61,836 nucleotides of DNA from Chryseobacterium gambrini (GCF_900156825.1 NZ_FTOV01000019.1:1-61836); one strand, 5' to 3'; shown: positions 16,958 to 26,699, counted from the stretch's first letter. Program-made: numbers and translations. Notes: generated from the letters alone by a model not told the origin.

Positions 16958-17926
16958 TTAAATTCCCAGACTTTCTCTCACTCTTTTCATCGTTTCCGTA
17001 GCAATCACTCTCGTTTTTGCTGCACCTTCCTGAAGTTTTGCTTCCAGTTCCTCAAGATTGTTCATATAATAAGAGAAAAGTTCTCTTTCTTTTTCAAATC
17101 TTGTTAAAATAAGATCCAGAAGTTCTTTTTTCGCATGACCGTAACCAAAGTTTCCGGCTAAATATTTCGCTCTTAATTCTTCAGTTTGTTCCGGAGTAGC
17201 AATTAGTTGATAGATGGCAAATGTTTTATCGTTTTCCGGATCTTTAGGCTCTTCTAAAGTTTTAGAATCCGATTCAATGCTCATCACCTGCTTTTTCAAT
17301 TCCTTTTCAGGCAGGAAAATATTGATGATGTTTCCTCGCGATTTAGACATCTTGTGTCCGTCAACTCCGGGAACGTACTTTGTGTTTTCCTGAAGTTCAG
17401 ATTGAGGTAAAACAAAAACTTCTCCCATCTGATTATTAAATCTGGAAGCTACATCACGCGCAATTTCCAAATGCTGAAGCTGGTCTTTTCCTACCGGAAC
17501 AATCTCCGCATCGTATAATAAAATATCTGCAGCCATTAAAATAGGGTACGTAAACAAACCTGCATTCACATCCTGCAAACGGTCTGCTTTATCCTTGAAT
17601 GAATGCGCCAAAGTTAATCTCTGATAAGGAAAAAAACATGATAAATGCCAAGAAAGTTCACAGGTTTCAGGGATGTCGCTCTGTCTGTAAAAAAATGTTT
17701 TTTCGGTATCTAATCCACAAGCAAGCCAAGCCGCAGCAATCTCGTAGGTATTCTGTTTCAGTTCTTTCGCGTCTTTAATCTGCGTTAAAGAATGCAGATT
17801 TGCGATGAATAAAAATGATTCGTTTCCTTCCTGTTTCGATAATTCTATCGCAGGAATAATTGCACCCAACAAGTTTCCCAAATGAGGTGTTCCGGTGGCT
17901 TGAATGCCGGTAAGAATTCTTGACAT
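16958..17926 (-). CDS. trpS: Tryptophanyl-tRNA synthetase
   Basis: The 322-residue class I synthetase has the HIGH-like TGTPHLGNLLG (residues about 11-21) and the KMSKS loop in HKMSKSRGN. It charges tRNA-Trp. The length fits bacterial TrpS without extra domains. A TAAATTTG box precedes it on the minus strand. Confidence 0.95.
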   Translation of the reverse strand: MSRILTGIQATGTPHLGNLLGAIIPAIELSKQEGNESFLFIANLHSLTQIKDAKELKQNTYEIAAAWLACGLDTEKTFFYRQSDIPETCELSWHLSCFFPYQRLTLAHSFKDKADRLQDVNAGLFTYPILMAADILLYDAEIVPVGKDQLQHLEIARDVASRFNNQMGEVFVLPQSELQENTKYVPGVDGHKMSKSRGNIINIFLPEKELKKQVMSIESDSKTLEEPKDPENDKTFAIYQLIATPEQTEELRAKYLAGNFGYGHAKKELLDLILTRFEKERELFSYYMNNLEELEAKLQEGAAKTRVIATETMKRVRESLGI

Positions 17927-17960
17927 TGTTTAAAATTTATATTTAAAAATTAATGAACTG

Positions 17961-17968
17961 CAAATTTA
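17961..17968 (-). promoter_or_regulatory. -7 box for trpS
   Basis: On the minus strand this reads TAAATTTG, 34 bases before the trpS ATG. A -33 box was not clearly seen. Confidence 0.5.
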
Positions 17969-18247
17969 ATTAATTCTCCCTCAGATTCCATGAATTTACA
18001 GAGATGTTTATGTTTTATTGTTTGTGGTATTCGTGAAAACATTAGCGTTATTTGTGTTTGGAGAATTTAAACGCAAAGATTTTATTCAAAAGCTATTATT
18101 TTTAGAAGGCAAAGCAAATAAATTTGCTGCACGAAGCTTGAAAACGGAGCTTCATCAAATCAACTTGTTGATGCTTCTTTGCACACTTAGAAAAGTAATT
18201 ATTATCAAATTAAAAACTTTGCGTTAAAAATCTGCAAGAAAAAAATA
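17969..18247. repeat. Intergenic repeat region (CTTTGCG family)
   Basis: No gene is supported here; the short frame at 18018-18227 runs through repeat words. Visible words include AAACGCAAAG, GAAGGCAAAGCAAATAAATT with its internal palindrome GCAAATAAATTTGC at 18113-18126, and AACTTTGCGTTAA near 18215. The block around 18105-18140 recurs in inverted form at about 24317-24352. Confidence 0.6.
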
Positions 18248-18895
18248 TTAAGGAATTAAAATCTTATCTCCTCCAAACTTCGGTTCAACTTCTAAAAGAA
18301 GATCCAGATACGCTTTTGCTTTCGCCAGATATTCTCTCAGATTCGTCTTCAGACCGGCATATTTATTAACATCCGGAGCATTGTATCCGAAAGCTTCCAT
18401 GCCGTTTTGTTGGGCTAAAAATACCGCCCTTTCATTATGGAATTTCTGTGAAACAATAATTAATTGATTTTGTCCGAAGATTTCCTTCGCGCGTACAACA
18501 GAATCCAGTGTTCTGAAACCGGCAAAATCCAGAAAAATATTATCCTTTGGAACTCCGTATTCCATCAAAGCCATTTGCATATCTTCAGGTTCATTATAGT
18601 TTTTCTGACTGTTATCACCGCTTACAATAATGTATTTCGCCTTTCCGCTTTTATATAAATCGGCTGCAGCCTGAATTCGGTTATAAAAATAGGCATTCGG
18701 TTTTCCGTTGCTCAGTGTTTTTCCTGTTCCCAGAAGCAATGCCGTTTTCATATTCGGAACCTCTGAGATATTGTATGATATATGGGCTTCGCTGTCTTTT
18801 TTAATGCTGTAATTCGCCCAGGCAATAAAAATAATTCCTGCCACAAAAAGAAGCAGGAAAATTTTAAAAATGTTTTTAATTAATTTTTTCATCAA
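18248..18895 (-). CDS. SanA/ElyC-like DUF218 membrane protein
   Basis: The 215-residue protein has one N-terminal membrane segment (residues about 9-27) and a DUF218 domain with ALLLGTGKTLSNGKPN, the R-I-x-A-A-x-L-Y-K-S-G-K segment and IIVSGDNSQ. This is the SanA type of envelope-integrity protein. The second Met (18892) is an equally good start. It ends the lspA-proximal gene cluster. Confidence 0.8.
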   Translation of the reverse strand: MMKKLIKNIFKIFLLLFVAGIIFIAWANYSIKKDSEAHISYNISEVPNMKTALLLGTGKTLSNGKPNAYFYNRIQAAADLYKSGKAKYIIVSGDNSQKNYNEPEDMQMALMEYGVPKDNIFLDFAGFRTLDSVVRAKEIFGQNQLIIVSQKFHNERAVFLAQQNGMEAFGYNAPDVNKYAGLKTNLREYLAKAKAYLDLLLEVEPKFGGDKILIP

Positions 18896-18907
18896 CAGTA
18901 TCTTCTT

Positions 18908-19546
18908 TTAAAATTCCAGACCGTTCGGAAATGCTTTTTTTCTGAAAATCAATAATAAAGCAGCTCCCACTGTAATTGCCGAATCGGCTACGTTGAAAAT
19001 ATATTTAAAAAATTCCAGATGTTTTCCTCCGATTAAAGGCCAGCTTTCAGGAACGTTCCAGTCTACCAGCGGAAAATGCAGCATATCAACTACACAGCCT
19101 TTCATGAAAGTAGAATATCCTTCTCCGAAACTGGTGAATTTCGAAATTCCTCCATACCCGATCCATCTGTTGATGCTCTCATCGTAAACCGTTCCGCTGT
19201 CGAAAATAAGTCCATAAAACATTCCGTCGATAAGATTTCCTATTGCTCCGGCAAAAATCATTGCCATCGGAATCAGAAGATAATTGGATTCTCCTTTCTG
19301 TAACCATTTTTTAAACAAATAGATCATTCCGCCGATCAGGATAATTCTTACCAAAACCAGAAAATATTTCCCGATGATACCTCCGAAATGAAGTCCGTAA
19401 GCCATTCCCGGATTTTCAACAAACGTTAATTTAAATCCCGGAAGTACAGAAATACTGTCATCAAGATTAAAATGCGTTTTTACATAAATTTTTGAAGCCT
19501 GATCTATTAATAAAATAAGCAAGGTTACAAATGCTATCTTCTTCAT
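18908..19546 (-). CDS. lspA: Lipoprotein signal peptidase
   Basis: The 212-residue signal peptidase II has four membrane segments and both catalytic Asp blocks: AGAIGNLIDGMFYG and FNVADSAITVG. It matures the many lipoproteins seen in this window. The version is slightly long, with an inserted loop between the two Asp blocks, as usual in Bacteroidota. Its start overlaps the stop of the 63-residue upstream gene by one base. Confidence 0.93.
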   Translation of the reverse strand: MKKIAFVTLLILLIDQASKIYVKTHFNLDDSISVLPGFKLTFVENPGMAYGLHFGGIIGKYFLVLVRIILIGGMIYLFKKWLQKGESNYLLIPMAMIFAGAIGNLIDGMFYGLIFDSGTVYDESINRWIGYGGISKFTSFGEGYSTFMKGCVVDMLHFPLVDWNVPESWPLIGGKHLEFFKYIFNVADSAITVGAALLLIFRKKAFPNGLEF

Positions 19547-19737
19547 TATAATCCTTTTGGTTTGTAAGGTTTTCCTATCTTTTCGTTTCTTTTGTCAACG
19601 ATCTTCTTTACCGTTTTTTCGTTGTGATGGGTATTCTTGGTATGGAATTTCTCGAACTTAATGTTCATTTCTTTCAAAACACTTTTCAGGGCAGTAAGCT
19701 CCATTGCGTTTTTGGTGTGGACTATTATGGATTCCAT
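19546..19737 (-). CDS. Small DUF2683-like protein
   Basis: This 63-residue protein begins MESIIVHTKNAMELTALKSVLK, a pattern seen in small Bacteroidota proteins of the DUF2683 type, and has a very basic C-terminus (HNEKTVKKIVDKRNEKIGK). It overlaps lspA by one base, so translation is coupled. Function unknown; such proteins have been compared with antitoxins, but no toxin gene is next to it. Confidence 0.6.
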   Translation of the reverse strand: MESIIVHTKNAMELTALKSVLKEMNIKFEKFHTKNTHHNEKTVKKIVDKRNEKIGKPYKPKGL

Positions 19738-19754
19738 TTTTTTTAATTTAAATT

Positions 19755-20000
19755 TTACTTTTTAGACAATTCGTCAAGTCTTTTTCTGTCTTTTGCCGAC
19801 AGATCATTCACTCCGTTTTTTCCCATCTTGCTCAGAAGACGGTCGATCTCTTTTTCCCTTTCCCGTTTATCAGAATTAAACTGATCGTCAATCGTATAAT
19901 TGCGCTTTTCATCCGGAAAGAACCTGTTTTTAATCCGGTCTCTGTTGAAAAATGCCAATACGATGGCAACGATAATTCCTAAAATTAATAATTCGCTCAT
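19755..20000 (-). CDS. Small single-pass membrane protein, DUF6576-like tail
   Basis: The 81-residue product has one membrane segment (residues 4-18), a basic segment, and a C-terminal motif DRLLSKMGKNGVNDLSAKDRKRL, like the short tail found on Bacteroidota rhomboid-type proteins. It lies between a DksA-like gene and lspA on the same strand. Its role is unknown. Confidence 0.65.
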   Translation of the reverse strand: MSELLILGIIVAIVLAFFNRDRIKNRFFPDEKRNYTIDDQFNSDKREREKEIDRLLSKMGKNGVNDLSAKDRKRLDELSKK

Positions 20001-20081
20001 GGGTAGATATTAAAAATTAGGTTTATAAAGTATTCCTCGAAATACGATATAAACCCAAATTTATTGTAGCTAACCTTGTGG

Positions 20082-20462
20082 TTATTTCTGCATATTTTTC
20101 GCTTCGATGCTCAGCGTAGCATGAGGAACCGCCAACAGTCTTTCCTTCGGAATAAGTTTACCCGTTACTCTGCATACACCGTAAGTTTTGTTTTCAATTC
20201 TTATCAAAGCGTTCTTCAGGTCACGTACGAATTTCTCCTGTCTTCCGGCCAAAATAGAATTCTGTTCTTTGCTCAACGTTTCAGCGCCTTCCTCAAATGC
20301 TTTGAAAGTAGGGGAAGTGTCATCCGTACCGTTATTTTGGTCGTTGATAAAACTTTCTCTGATCAGTTGTAAATCCTTTTCAGCCTTTTCTATTTTTTCC
20401 TTAATGATTGCTTTAAACTCTTGTAAATCAGCATCACTGTATCTTACTCTTTCGTCTGACAT
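20082..20462 (-). CDS. TraR/DksA family protein lacking zinc cysteines
   Basis: The 126-residue protein has the DksA coiled-coil region and the C-terminal TYGVCRVTGKLIPKERL...HATLSIEAK block. The block keeps one of the four zinc cysteines; the others are Thr, His or Ser, so a zinc finger is unlikely, as in other zinc-independent relatives. It probably acts through the RNA polymerase secondary channel. It is placed between ileS and lspA. Confidence 0.8.
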   Translation of the reverse strand: MSDERVRYSDADLQEFKAIIKEKIEKAEKDLQLIRESFINDQNNGTDDTSPTFKAFEEGAETLSKEQNSILAGRQEKFVRDLKNALIRIENKTYGVCRVTGKLIPKERLLAVPHATLSIEAKNMQK

Positions 20463-20521
20463 GTTCGTTTCTCTTTTTTAATAAAATTATGAAATGGAAT
20501 TTGAAAAACAATAACTATAAG

Positions 20522-23500
20522 TTAATTTTTTTCAACATTTATCTTAAAATTAACCTCATCTATTTCGATTTCGTTAAAATTTGAAAGTGAAGATACAATT
20601 TCTATTTTATTTGACAAGACTTCGGATGAAATATATTCTTCATTTTTCTTGATGTCATCAATGAAAGGAGCGTTTTCTTCCAAAGAGATCGTAATTCTGT
20701 CCGTCAAATCGAAATCCTTCTCTTTTCGCAGGTTCTGAACTCTGTTGATGAATTCTCTTGCGATACCTTCAGATTTTAATTCATCTGTTAGCGTCAAATC
20801 TAATGCCACAGTGGTTTTTCCGTCGGAAGTTACCGTCCATCCCGGAATGTCTTTTGTGGAAATTTCCACATCTTCCGGTGTGATTTCGTAACCCTGCACA
20901 TCAATTTTTCCTTCTTTTTCCAAAGTGGAGATCTGTTCTGCGGTGAAATTGGTAATTTCTCCACCCACCGTTTTCATGTCTTTTCCTAATTTTGGACCTA
21001 AAGCTTTGAAGTTCGGTTTGATCTGTTTTACAATTAGGTGAGACGCTTCTTCAGCATTAATTAACTGTAATTCTTTAACGTTTACTTCCTGCTTAATTAA
21101 ATCTGCAACCGCGGAAATCTGTTCTTCCGTTTTCTTATCCAAAACAGGAATCAACACTCTTTGAAGAGGTTGTCTTACTTTCAAACTTTCTGCACGTCTG
21201 ATGGAAAGAACTAAACTTGTTATCGTCTGTGCTAAATGTGTTTTTTCAACCAAATCTGCATCAATTAAACTTTCATCAGCAACAGGGAAATCCGTTAAGT
21301 GGATCGATTCCGCAGTTTCTTTTCCGGTTACTTTATTTAAATCCTGATACAACTGATCCATAAAGAACGGAGCGATTGGCGCAGATAATTTAGCAACCGT
21401 TTCAAGACAAGTATATAAAGTCTGGTAAGCTGAGATTTTATCTTCAGAATAATCTCCTTTCCAGAAACGTCTTCTGCAAAGTCTTACGTACCAGTTGGAT
21501 AAATTGTCATTCACAAAAGTATTGATCGCTCTCGCTACTCTTGTCGGTTCGTAATCTTCGTAGAACGCTTTAACTTCCTTAATTAACAAATTCAGCTCAG
21601 AAAGAATCCATCGGTCGATTTCCGGTCTGTTCTCAACTTCTTTTTCAGAATAATTAAATCCGTCCACATTCGCATACAACGCAAAGAATGAATACGTATT
21701 GTACAGTGTTCCGAAGAATTTTCTTCTCACTTCATCAATTCCTTCGATGTCGAATTTCAGGTTTTCCCAAGGATTCGCATTGGAAATCATATACCAACGT
21801 GTTGCATCCGGACCGTAAACCGCTAAAGTTTCAAACGGATCTACTGCATTACCTTTGGATTTTGACATTTTCAGCCCGTTTTTGTCCAAAACAAGCCCGT
21901 TACTCATTACATTTTTATAAGCAACAGAATCAAAAACCGCTGTTCCGATCGCATGAAGCGTATAGAACCAACCACGAGTCTGGTCAACACCTTCCGCAAT
22001 GAAATCTGCAGGGAACGCTTTATTATTATCAATTAATTCTTTATTTTCAAAAGGATAATGCAATTGCGCATAAGGCATTGAACCGGAATCGAACCAAACG
22101 TCGATCAGGTCGCTCTCACGCTTCATCGCTTTTCCTGAATCTGAAACCAAAACGATTTTGTCTACAATATTTTTATGCAGATCCACAGACGCATAATTAT
22201 TCTCAGACATATCTCCGATGATGAAATCCTTAAACGGATTTTCAGTCATCAATCCTGCTTCTACAGATTTTTCAATCTCGTTGTATAATTCTTCTACAGA
22301 TCCGATGATCTTTTCCTCCTTCAGATCTTCTGTTCTCCAGATTGGCAAAGGAATTCCCCAATATCTTGAACGGGAAAGATTCCAGTCGTTTACATTTTCA
22401 ATCCAGTTCGCAAAACGTCCTTCTCCTGTAGATTTCGGCTTCCAGTTGATTTCTTTGTTTAAATCTACCAAACGGTCTTTTACAGCCGTCATTTTCACAA
22501 ACCATGAATCCAGCGGATAATACAATACAGGCTTATCTGTTCTCCAGCAATGAGGGTAGCTGTGAACATATTTTTCTACTTTGAAGGCTTTATTTTCTGT
22601 TTTCAGTAAAATTGCCAGTTCTACATCCCATGATTTTTCGGGTGCAGTTCCTTCATCGTAATATTCGTTCTTGATGTATTTTCCTGAGAATAATTCAGGA
22701 ACATTTTCTCCCTTGATAAATCTTCCCTGTAAATCTACTAGCGGAACAAGATTATCATTTTCATCTTTTACCAACATGGGCGGAACTCCGGCTTCTTTTG
22801 CCGCTTTCGCATCATCCGCACCAAAAGTAGGCGCGATGTGAACAATACCTGTTCCGTCTTCTTCTGATACAAAATCTCCTAATATTACTTTAAATGCCTC
22901 TTGAGGATTTTCAACAGGTAAAAACCAAGGTATCAGTTGTTCATATTGCAAGCCTTCTAGTTCAAAACTTTCAATTTCTTTGAGAATCTTATAAGGAATT
23001 AATTTATCACCAAATTTATATGAACCAAATTCTTCATCATTACTAAGTTTATATTTGTTTCCAAATTGTTTACTAACTAAACTTTTTGCAAGAATAATAT
23101 TAATAGGCTCTCCCGTATATTGATTAAATGTTTTAATTAATTGGTAATATATGTTATTTCCAATTGCTAAAGCTGTATTTGATGGTAAAGTCCATGGAGT
23201 AGTTGTCCAGGCTAACAAATATACAACTTCTCTTATTCCAAATCTTTCTTCAATTTGATCTTTATTTGCTTTAAACTGCGCCACAATCGTAGTATCCGAA
23301 ACATCATGATACGTCCCCGGCATATTTAACTCCGCAGAAGAAAGTCCGGTTCCTGCTTTTGGCGAATACGGCTGAATCGTGTAACCTTTATACAGCAGAT
23401 CTTTGTTGTACAATTGTTTCAGAAGCCACCAAACCGTTTCCATGTATTTTGATTTGTACGTGATGTACGGATCATCAAGATCTACCCAATATCCGATTTT

Positions 23501-23911
23501 CTCGGTAAGGTTATTCCATACATCTGTATAACGCATTACCGCTTCACGACATGCTTTGTTGTAATCTTCAATAGAAATTTTTCTGCCAATATCTTCTTTA
23601 GTGATTCCTAATTCTTTTTCCACACCAAGCTCTACCGGAAGTCCGTGCGTATCCCAACCCGCTTTACGGAAAACCTGCTTTCCGTTTTGGGTCTGATAAC
23701 GACAGAAAATATCCTTCAACGCTCTGGCCATTACGTGGTGAATTCCGGGCATACCGTTTGCTGAAGGCGGACCTTCATAAAACACAAACTCAGGTTGCCC
23801 CTCACGAATCTCAACACTCTTATTGAAAGTTTTATTCTGCTTCCAGAATTCTGCGATGTTCTCGGCTACGTCAATAAGGTTGAGGTTTTTGTACTCTTTA
23901 AATTGGCTCAT
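20522..23911 (-). CDS. ileS: Isoleucyl-tRNA synthetase
   Basis: The 1129-residue length fits the long class I IleS. The HIGH-like block GMPGIHHVMARALKD lies near residue 53, the editing domain includes WTTTPWTLPSNTALA (near residue 240), and KMSKS is in GLKMSKSKGN. DNA for about residues 210-345 (22.88-23.28 kb) is clearly more AT-rich than the rest of the gene, suggesting a recombined patch in the editing domain. A TAAATTTG box precedes the gene. Confidence 0.95.
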   Translation of the reverse strand: MSQFKEYKNLNLIDVAENIAEFWKQNKTFNKSVEIREGQPEFVFYEGPPSANGMPGIHHVMARALKDIFCRYQTQNGKQVFRKAGWDTHGLPVELGVEKELGITKEDIGRKISIEDYNKACREAVMRYTDVWNNLTEKIGYWVDLDDPYITYKSKYMETVWWLLKQLYNKDLLYKGYTIQPYSPKAGTGLSSAELNMPGTYHDVSDTTIVAQFKANKDQIEERFGIREVVYLLAWTTTPWTLPSNTALAIGNNIYYQLIKTFNQYTGEPINIILAKSLVSKQFGNKYKLSNDEEFGSYKFGDKLIPYKILKEIESFELEGLQYEQLIPWFLPVENPQEAFKVILGDFVSEEDGTGIVHIAPTFGADDAKAAKEAGVPPMLVKDENDNLVPLVDLQGRFIKGENVPELFSGKYIKNEYYDEGTAPEKSWDVELAILLKTENKAFKVEKYVHSYPHCWRTDKPVLYYPLDSWFVKMTAVKDRLVDLNKEINWKPKSTGEGRFANWIENVNDWNLSRSRYWGIPLPIWRTEDLKEEKIIGSVEELYNEIEKSVEAGLMTENPFKDFIIGDMSENNYASVDLHKNIVDKIVLVSDSGKAMKRESDLIDVWFDSGSMPYAQLHYPFENKELIDNNKAFPADFIAEGVDQTRGWFYTLHAIGTAVFDSVAYKNVMSNGLVLDKNGLKMSKSKGNAVDPFETLAVYGPDATRWYMISNANPWENLKFDIEGIDEVRRKFFGTLYNTYSFFALYANVDGFNYSEKEVENRPEIDRWILSELNLLIKEVKAFYEDYEPTRVARAINTFVNDNLSNWYVRLCRRRFWKGDYSEDKISAYQTLYTCLETVAKLSAPIAPFFMDQLYQDLNKVTGKETAESIHLTDFPVADESLIDADLVEKTHLAQTITSLVLSIRRAESLKVRQPLQRVLIPVLDKKTEEQISAVADLIKQEVNVKELQLINAEEASHLIVKQIKPNFKALGPKLGKDMKTVGGEITNFTAEQISTLEKEGKIDVQGYEITPEDVEISTKDIPGWTVTSDGKTTVALDLTLTDELKSEGIAREFINRVQNLRKEKDFDLTDRITISLEENAPFIDDIKKNEEYISSEVLSNKIEIVSSLSNFNEIEIDEVNFKINVEKN

Positions 23912-23946
23912 TGTAATATATCAATATCGTTGATTAATTAAGTTGG

Positions 23947-23954
23947 CAAATTTA
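23947..23954 (-). promoter_or_regulatory. -7 box for ileS
   Basis: On the minus strand this reads TAAATTTG, 35 bases before the ileS start. Confidence 0.5.
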
Positions 23955-24528
23955 CTAAAATTTGTCGGTTTATAATATATGTTTTATTTTGATATTTCCT
24001 ATTAAAAAGTTCTGTTTCAGAAAAATAAATGAAAAGATTAATTTTTTGTGAACAATCTGGTGTTAATTGTAAAGTTTTGAACATGTTTTTAAACCCAAAT
24101 AGCACGAATGTTTTCACAAATACCGCGGATTTCTTATGGATGTTTATCAGAGGGGTGGGCTTTAGCCAGCTTCAATAGTAATATTTTAAATTGGTTTTAA
24201 CCGAAACTTACATTTTCGTTTATAAATTTAAACGCAAATTTATTTATAGTGATACTATTTTTTCTGATGAGCAAAGAGTTAATCCGAATATTGATCTGAT
24301 AAAGCGATATTTCTAAGTTTCGCGAAGCAAATTATTTGCCTTTGCCTTCTAAAATAAAAAGAATGCAGAACAGGAACTTTGCGTTAATACTTACAGCAAA
24401 ATGCTTTTAACGAATAATAACAAAAACAAGTCATCATCGAAATCCGCAGGAAAATAAATCTGCATAATCAGCAAAACCTGCTACAAATTAAAATAAACTA
24501 ATAAATTTGTCCTTTAAAAATAAAACCA
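23955..24528. repeat. Long intergenic region with decayed repeats
   Basis: No gene is supported in this stretch. It holds AAACGCAAATT near 24230, the word set GCAAATTATTTGCCTTTGCC at about 24328-24347 (inverted copy of 18.1 kb) and AACTTTGCGTTAA near 24374. A TAAATTTG box at 24502-24509 lies 20 bases before the TTG start of the ligase gene and may be its promoter. Confidence 0.55.
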
Positions 24529-25824
24529 TTGGACTTTTATCCATCCATCGAAAGATCAGACATTCAGGAAATAAAAAAGTTTCAGGAGCGAAAACTTCAG
24601 GAACTTTTAACGTATCTTGAAACTCATTCACCATTTTATCAAAGATTATTCAAAGAAAACCATATCCATATTGCTGATATTCAGACTTTGGAAGACCTGC
24701 AGAAAATTCCGACCACAACGAAGAACGATATTCAGCAGCATAACGATGATTTTTTCTGTGTGACACCCGATAAAATTGTGGATTACAGCACGACATCCGG
24801 AACACTGGGAGATCCTGTAACGTTCGGATTATCAGATAACGATCTTGAAAGATTAGCGTACAACGAAGCTATTTCCTTTGCGTGTGCCGGAATTAAAAAA
24901 GGAGATGTGGTACAGATGATTACCACGATCGATAAAAGATTTATGGCGGGACTTGCTTACTTTTTAGGACTCAGAAAAATGGGAGCGAGTGTGGTAAGAA
25001 TGGGACCGGGAATTCCCGAACTTCAATGGGATTCCATTTTCAGATACAAGCCGAAATATTTAATTACCGTTCCGTCTTTTTTGCTAAAAATGATCGATTA
25101 TGCCGAAAAACATGGGATAGATTATAAAAATTCCAGTGTTTACGGAGCTGTGTGTATCGGAGAAAGCATCAAAAATCAGGATTTTACGGATAATATTCTT
25201 TCACAGAAAATTAAAGAAAAGTGGGATATTAAACTTTTTTCAACCTACGCTTCAACAGAAATGAGCACCGCTTTTACAGAGTGTGAAGAACAAATTGGCG
25301 GACATCACCATCCGGAATTGATTATCACGGAAATTCTTGATGATGAAGGAAATCCCGCGAGAGAAGGCGAAAGCGGAGAATTAACGATCACCACTTTGGG
25401 TGTTGAAGCAATTCCGTTGCTGAGATTCAGAACAGGAGATATTGTAAAGGCACACTATGAGCCGTGTAAATGCGGAAGAAATACGATGAGACTCGGACCT
25501 GTCATCGGAAGAAAACAGCAGATGATCAAATACAAAGGCACCACATTGTATCCGCCTGCAATGAATGACATCCTGAACGATTTCAATAATATTCTCTGTT
25601 ATCAGATTGTTATTCAGTCAAACGAAATCGGGTTGGATGAAATCATCATTAAAATAAGCACAGACAGCGATTCCGAGGGTTTTGTAAATGAAGTAAGAGA
25701 TCATTTCAGGGCAAAATTAAGAGTGAGCCCGAAAATTGAACTGGTAGATTTTGATGTTTTATCTAAAACGGTATTTAACCCGAACAGCAGAAAGCCTATT
25801 GTCTTCTTGGATTTACGTAACTAA
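24529..25824 (+). CDS. Phenylacetate-CoA-ligase-like acyl/aryl adenylating enzyme
   Basis: The 431-residue protein belongs to the PaaK branch of adenylate-forming enzymes. The phosphate-loop-like STTSGTLGDPV lies near residue 86, the adenylate motif STYASTEM near 237, LLRFRTGDIV near 297 and the CKCGR knot near 311. Ligases of this branch are standard in aryl polyene/flexirubin loci, where they are thought to activate the aromatic starter acid made by the ammonia-lyase. The start is TTG; the first in-frame ATG comes far inside the conserved domain. Confidence 0.8.
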   Translation: MDFYPSIERSDIQEIKKFQERKLQELLTYLETHSPFYQRLFKENHIHIADIQTLEDLQKIPTTTKNDIQQHNDDFFCVTPDKIVDYSTTSGTLGDPVTFGLSDNDLERLAYNEAISFACAGIKKGDVVQMITTIDKRFMAGLAYFLGLRKMGASVVRMGPGIPELQWDSIFRYKPKYLITVPSFLLKMIDYAEKHGIDYKNSSVYGAVCIGESIKNQDFTDNILSQKIKEKWDIKLFSTYASTEMSTAFTECEEQIGGHHHPELIITEILDDEGNPAREGESGELTITTLGVEAIPLLRFRTGDIVKAHYEPCKCGRNTMRLGPVIGRKQQMIKYKGTTLYPPAMNDILNDFNNILCYQIVIQSNEIGLDEIIIKISTDSDSEGFVNEVRDHFRAKLRVSPKIELVDFDVLSKTVFNPNSRKPIVFLDLRN

Positions 25825-25844
25825 TATAAATAAATTAATAACTC

Positions 25845-26444
25845 ATGAAAAAAACATTCCTATCCTTTCTGGTTTTTTTAGCCTGCGTTCTGCATGCACA
25901 AAAGATGAAAGTGATTTACGGAGATTTCGATTTCTTAAAAGGTCAGACTGAACTGAACATTAAGATGGATTACAGCCATGTTGCATTCTATAAAGAAAAT
26001 GTAGATGAGGCTGGCTACATTGCTAAACAGGAAATAGCGATCCAAAAAGCAGGTAAAAGTCCTGAGGAATTTGAAAAGTGGAAGAAAGACTGGGAATATT
26101 CTAAAAATACTCAGTTTGTAGACAAATTTTTAGCTTCTATGAATAAAAATACGGATATCAAAACTTCTGTGAACAATTCATCTGCAAAATATACTCTTAT
26201 AGTGGAAACTATCTGGATTTATCCGGGATGGTTCGGAGGAATTATGAATCAGCCTTCAAAACTGAGTACCCTTTTAAAGTTTGTAGAAACAGAAAATCCT
26301 TCTCATGTTTTACTGGAAATCGAAGGTAAGAATGCTCCCGGCGATAATTTTGTGGGACTTCCAAATAATAATGACAGAATTTCGGAAGGATATGCCAAAA
26401 CAGCAAAGACTTTGGCTCATATGATTGAAAAAAAGATTAAATAA
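25845..26444 (+). CDS. Secreted protein of unknown function
   Basis: The 199-residue product has a signal peptide (MKKTFLSFLVFLACVLHAQ). The mature part contains KGQTELNIKMDYS, IVETIWIYPGWFGGIMNQPSK and a C-terminal GYAKTAKTLAHMIEKKI, a pattern of Bacteroidota periplasmic or lipocalin-like proteins. No domain is recognised with confidence. It follows the ligase by 20 bases and may be co-transcribed. Confidence 0.6.
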   Translation: MKKTFLSFLVFLACVLHAQKMKVIYGDFDFLKGQTELNIKMDYSHVAFYKENVDEAGYIAKQEIAIQKAGKSPEEFEKWKKDWEYSKNTQFVDKFLASMNKNTDIKTSVNNSSAKYTLIVETIWIYPGWFGGIMNQPSKLSTLLKFVETENPSHVLLEIEGKNAPGDNFVGLPNNNDRISEGYAKTAKTLAHMIEKKIK

Positions 26445-26445
26445 T

Positions 26446-26699
26446 CTGAGTTCGGGATAAGTCTTCTTAACCGCAATGATAAACAAAGAGATTCAATTAT
26501 CAAGAATTCAGCTTTTAAGATATACAAAGGCGTAAAACTGATCAAAGTAATACCATTTTTGTCTTTTTTAAATAAACGAAGTGCCTTTGTTTAACTTGCA
26601 AACTTTAAATAAGTAAAAAAATCTTTTGTTTTTCTTTGCGATAAATTAATATAATGCTATAAATCAATTATTTAAATTTATTTCTTATCCCGAACTCAG
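26446..26699. mobile_element. MITE-like element with 16-bp terminal inverted repeats
   Basis: CTGAGTTCGGGATAAG at 26446-26461 is perfectly inverted at 26684-26699. The 222 bases between them carry no gene and are AT-rich, with CTTTG and TTTGCG repeat words. No clear target duplication is seen at the edges, so the borders are approximate. Small non-autonomous elements of this build are plausible in this group; no matching transposase is in the window. Confidence 0.5.

Noticed and set aside
18018..18227. Open frame of 69 codons between trpS and the SanA-like gene
   Set aside because: It runs through repeat words shared in inverted form with 24.3 kb and has no protein-like pattern; treated as spacer.
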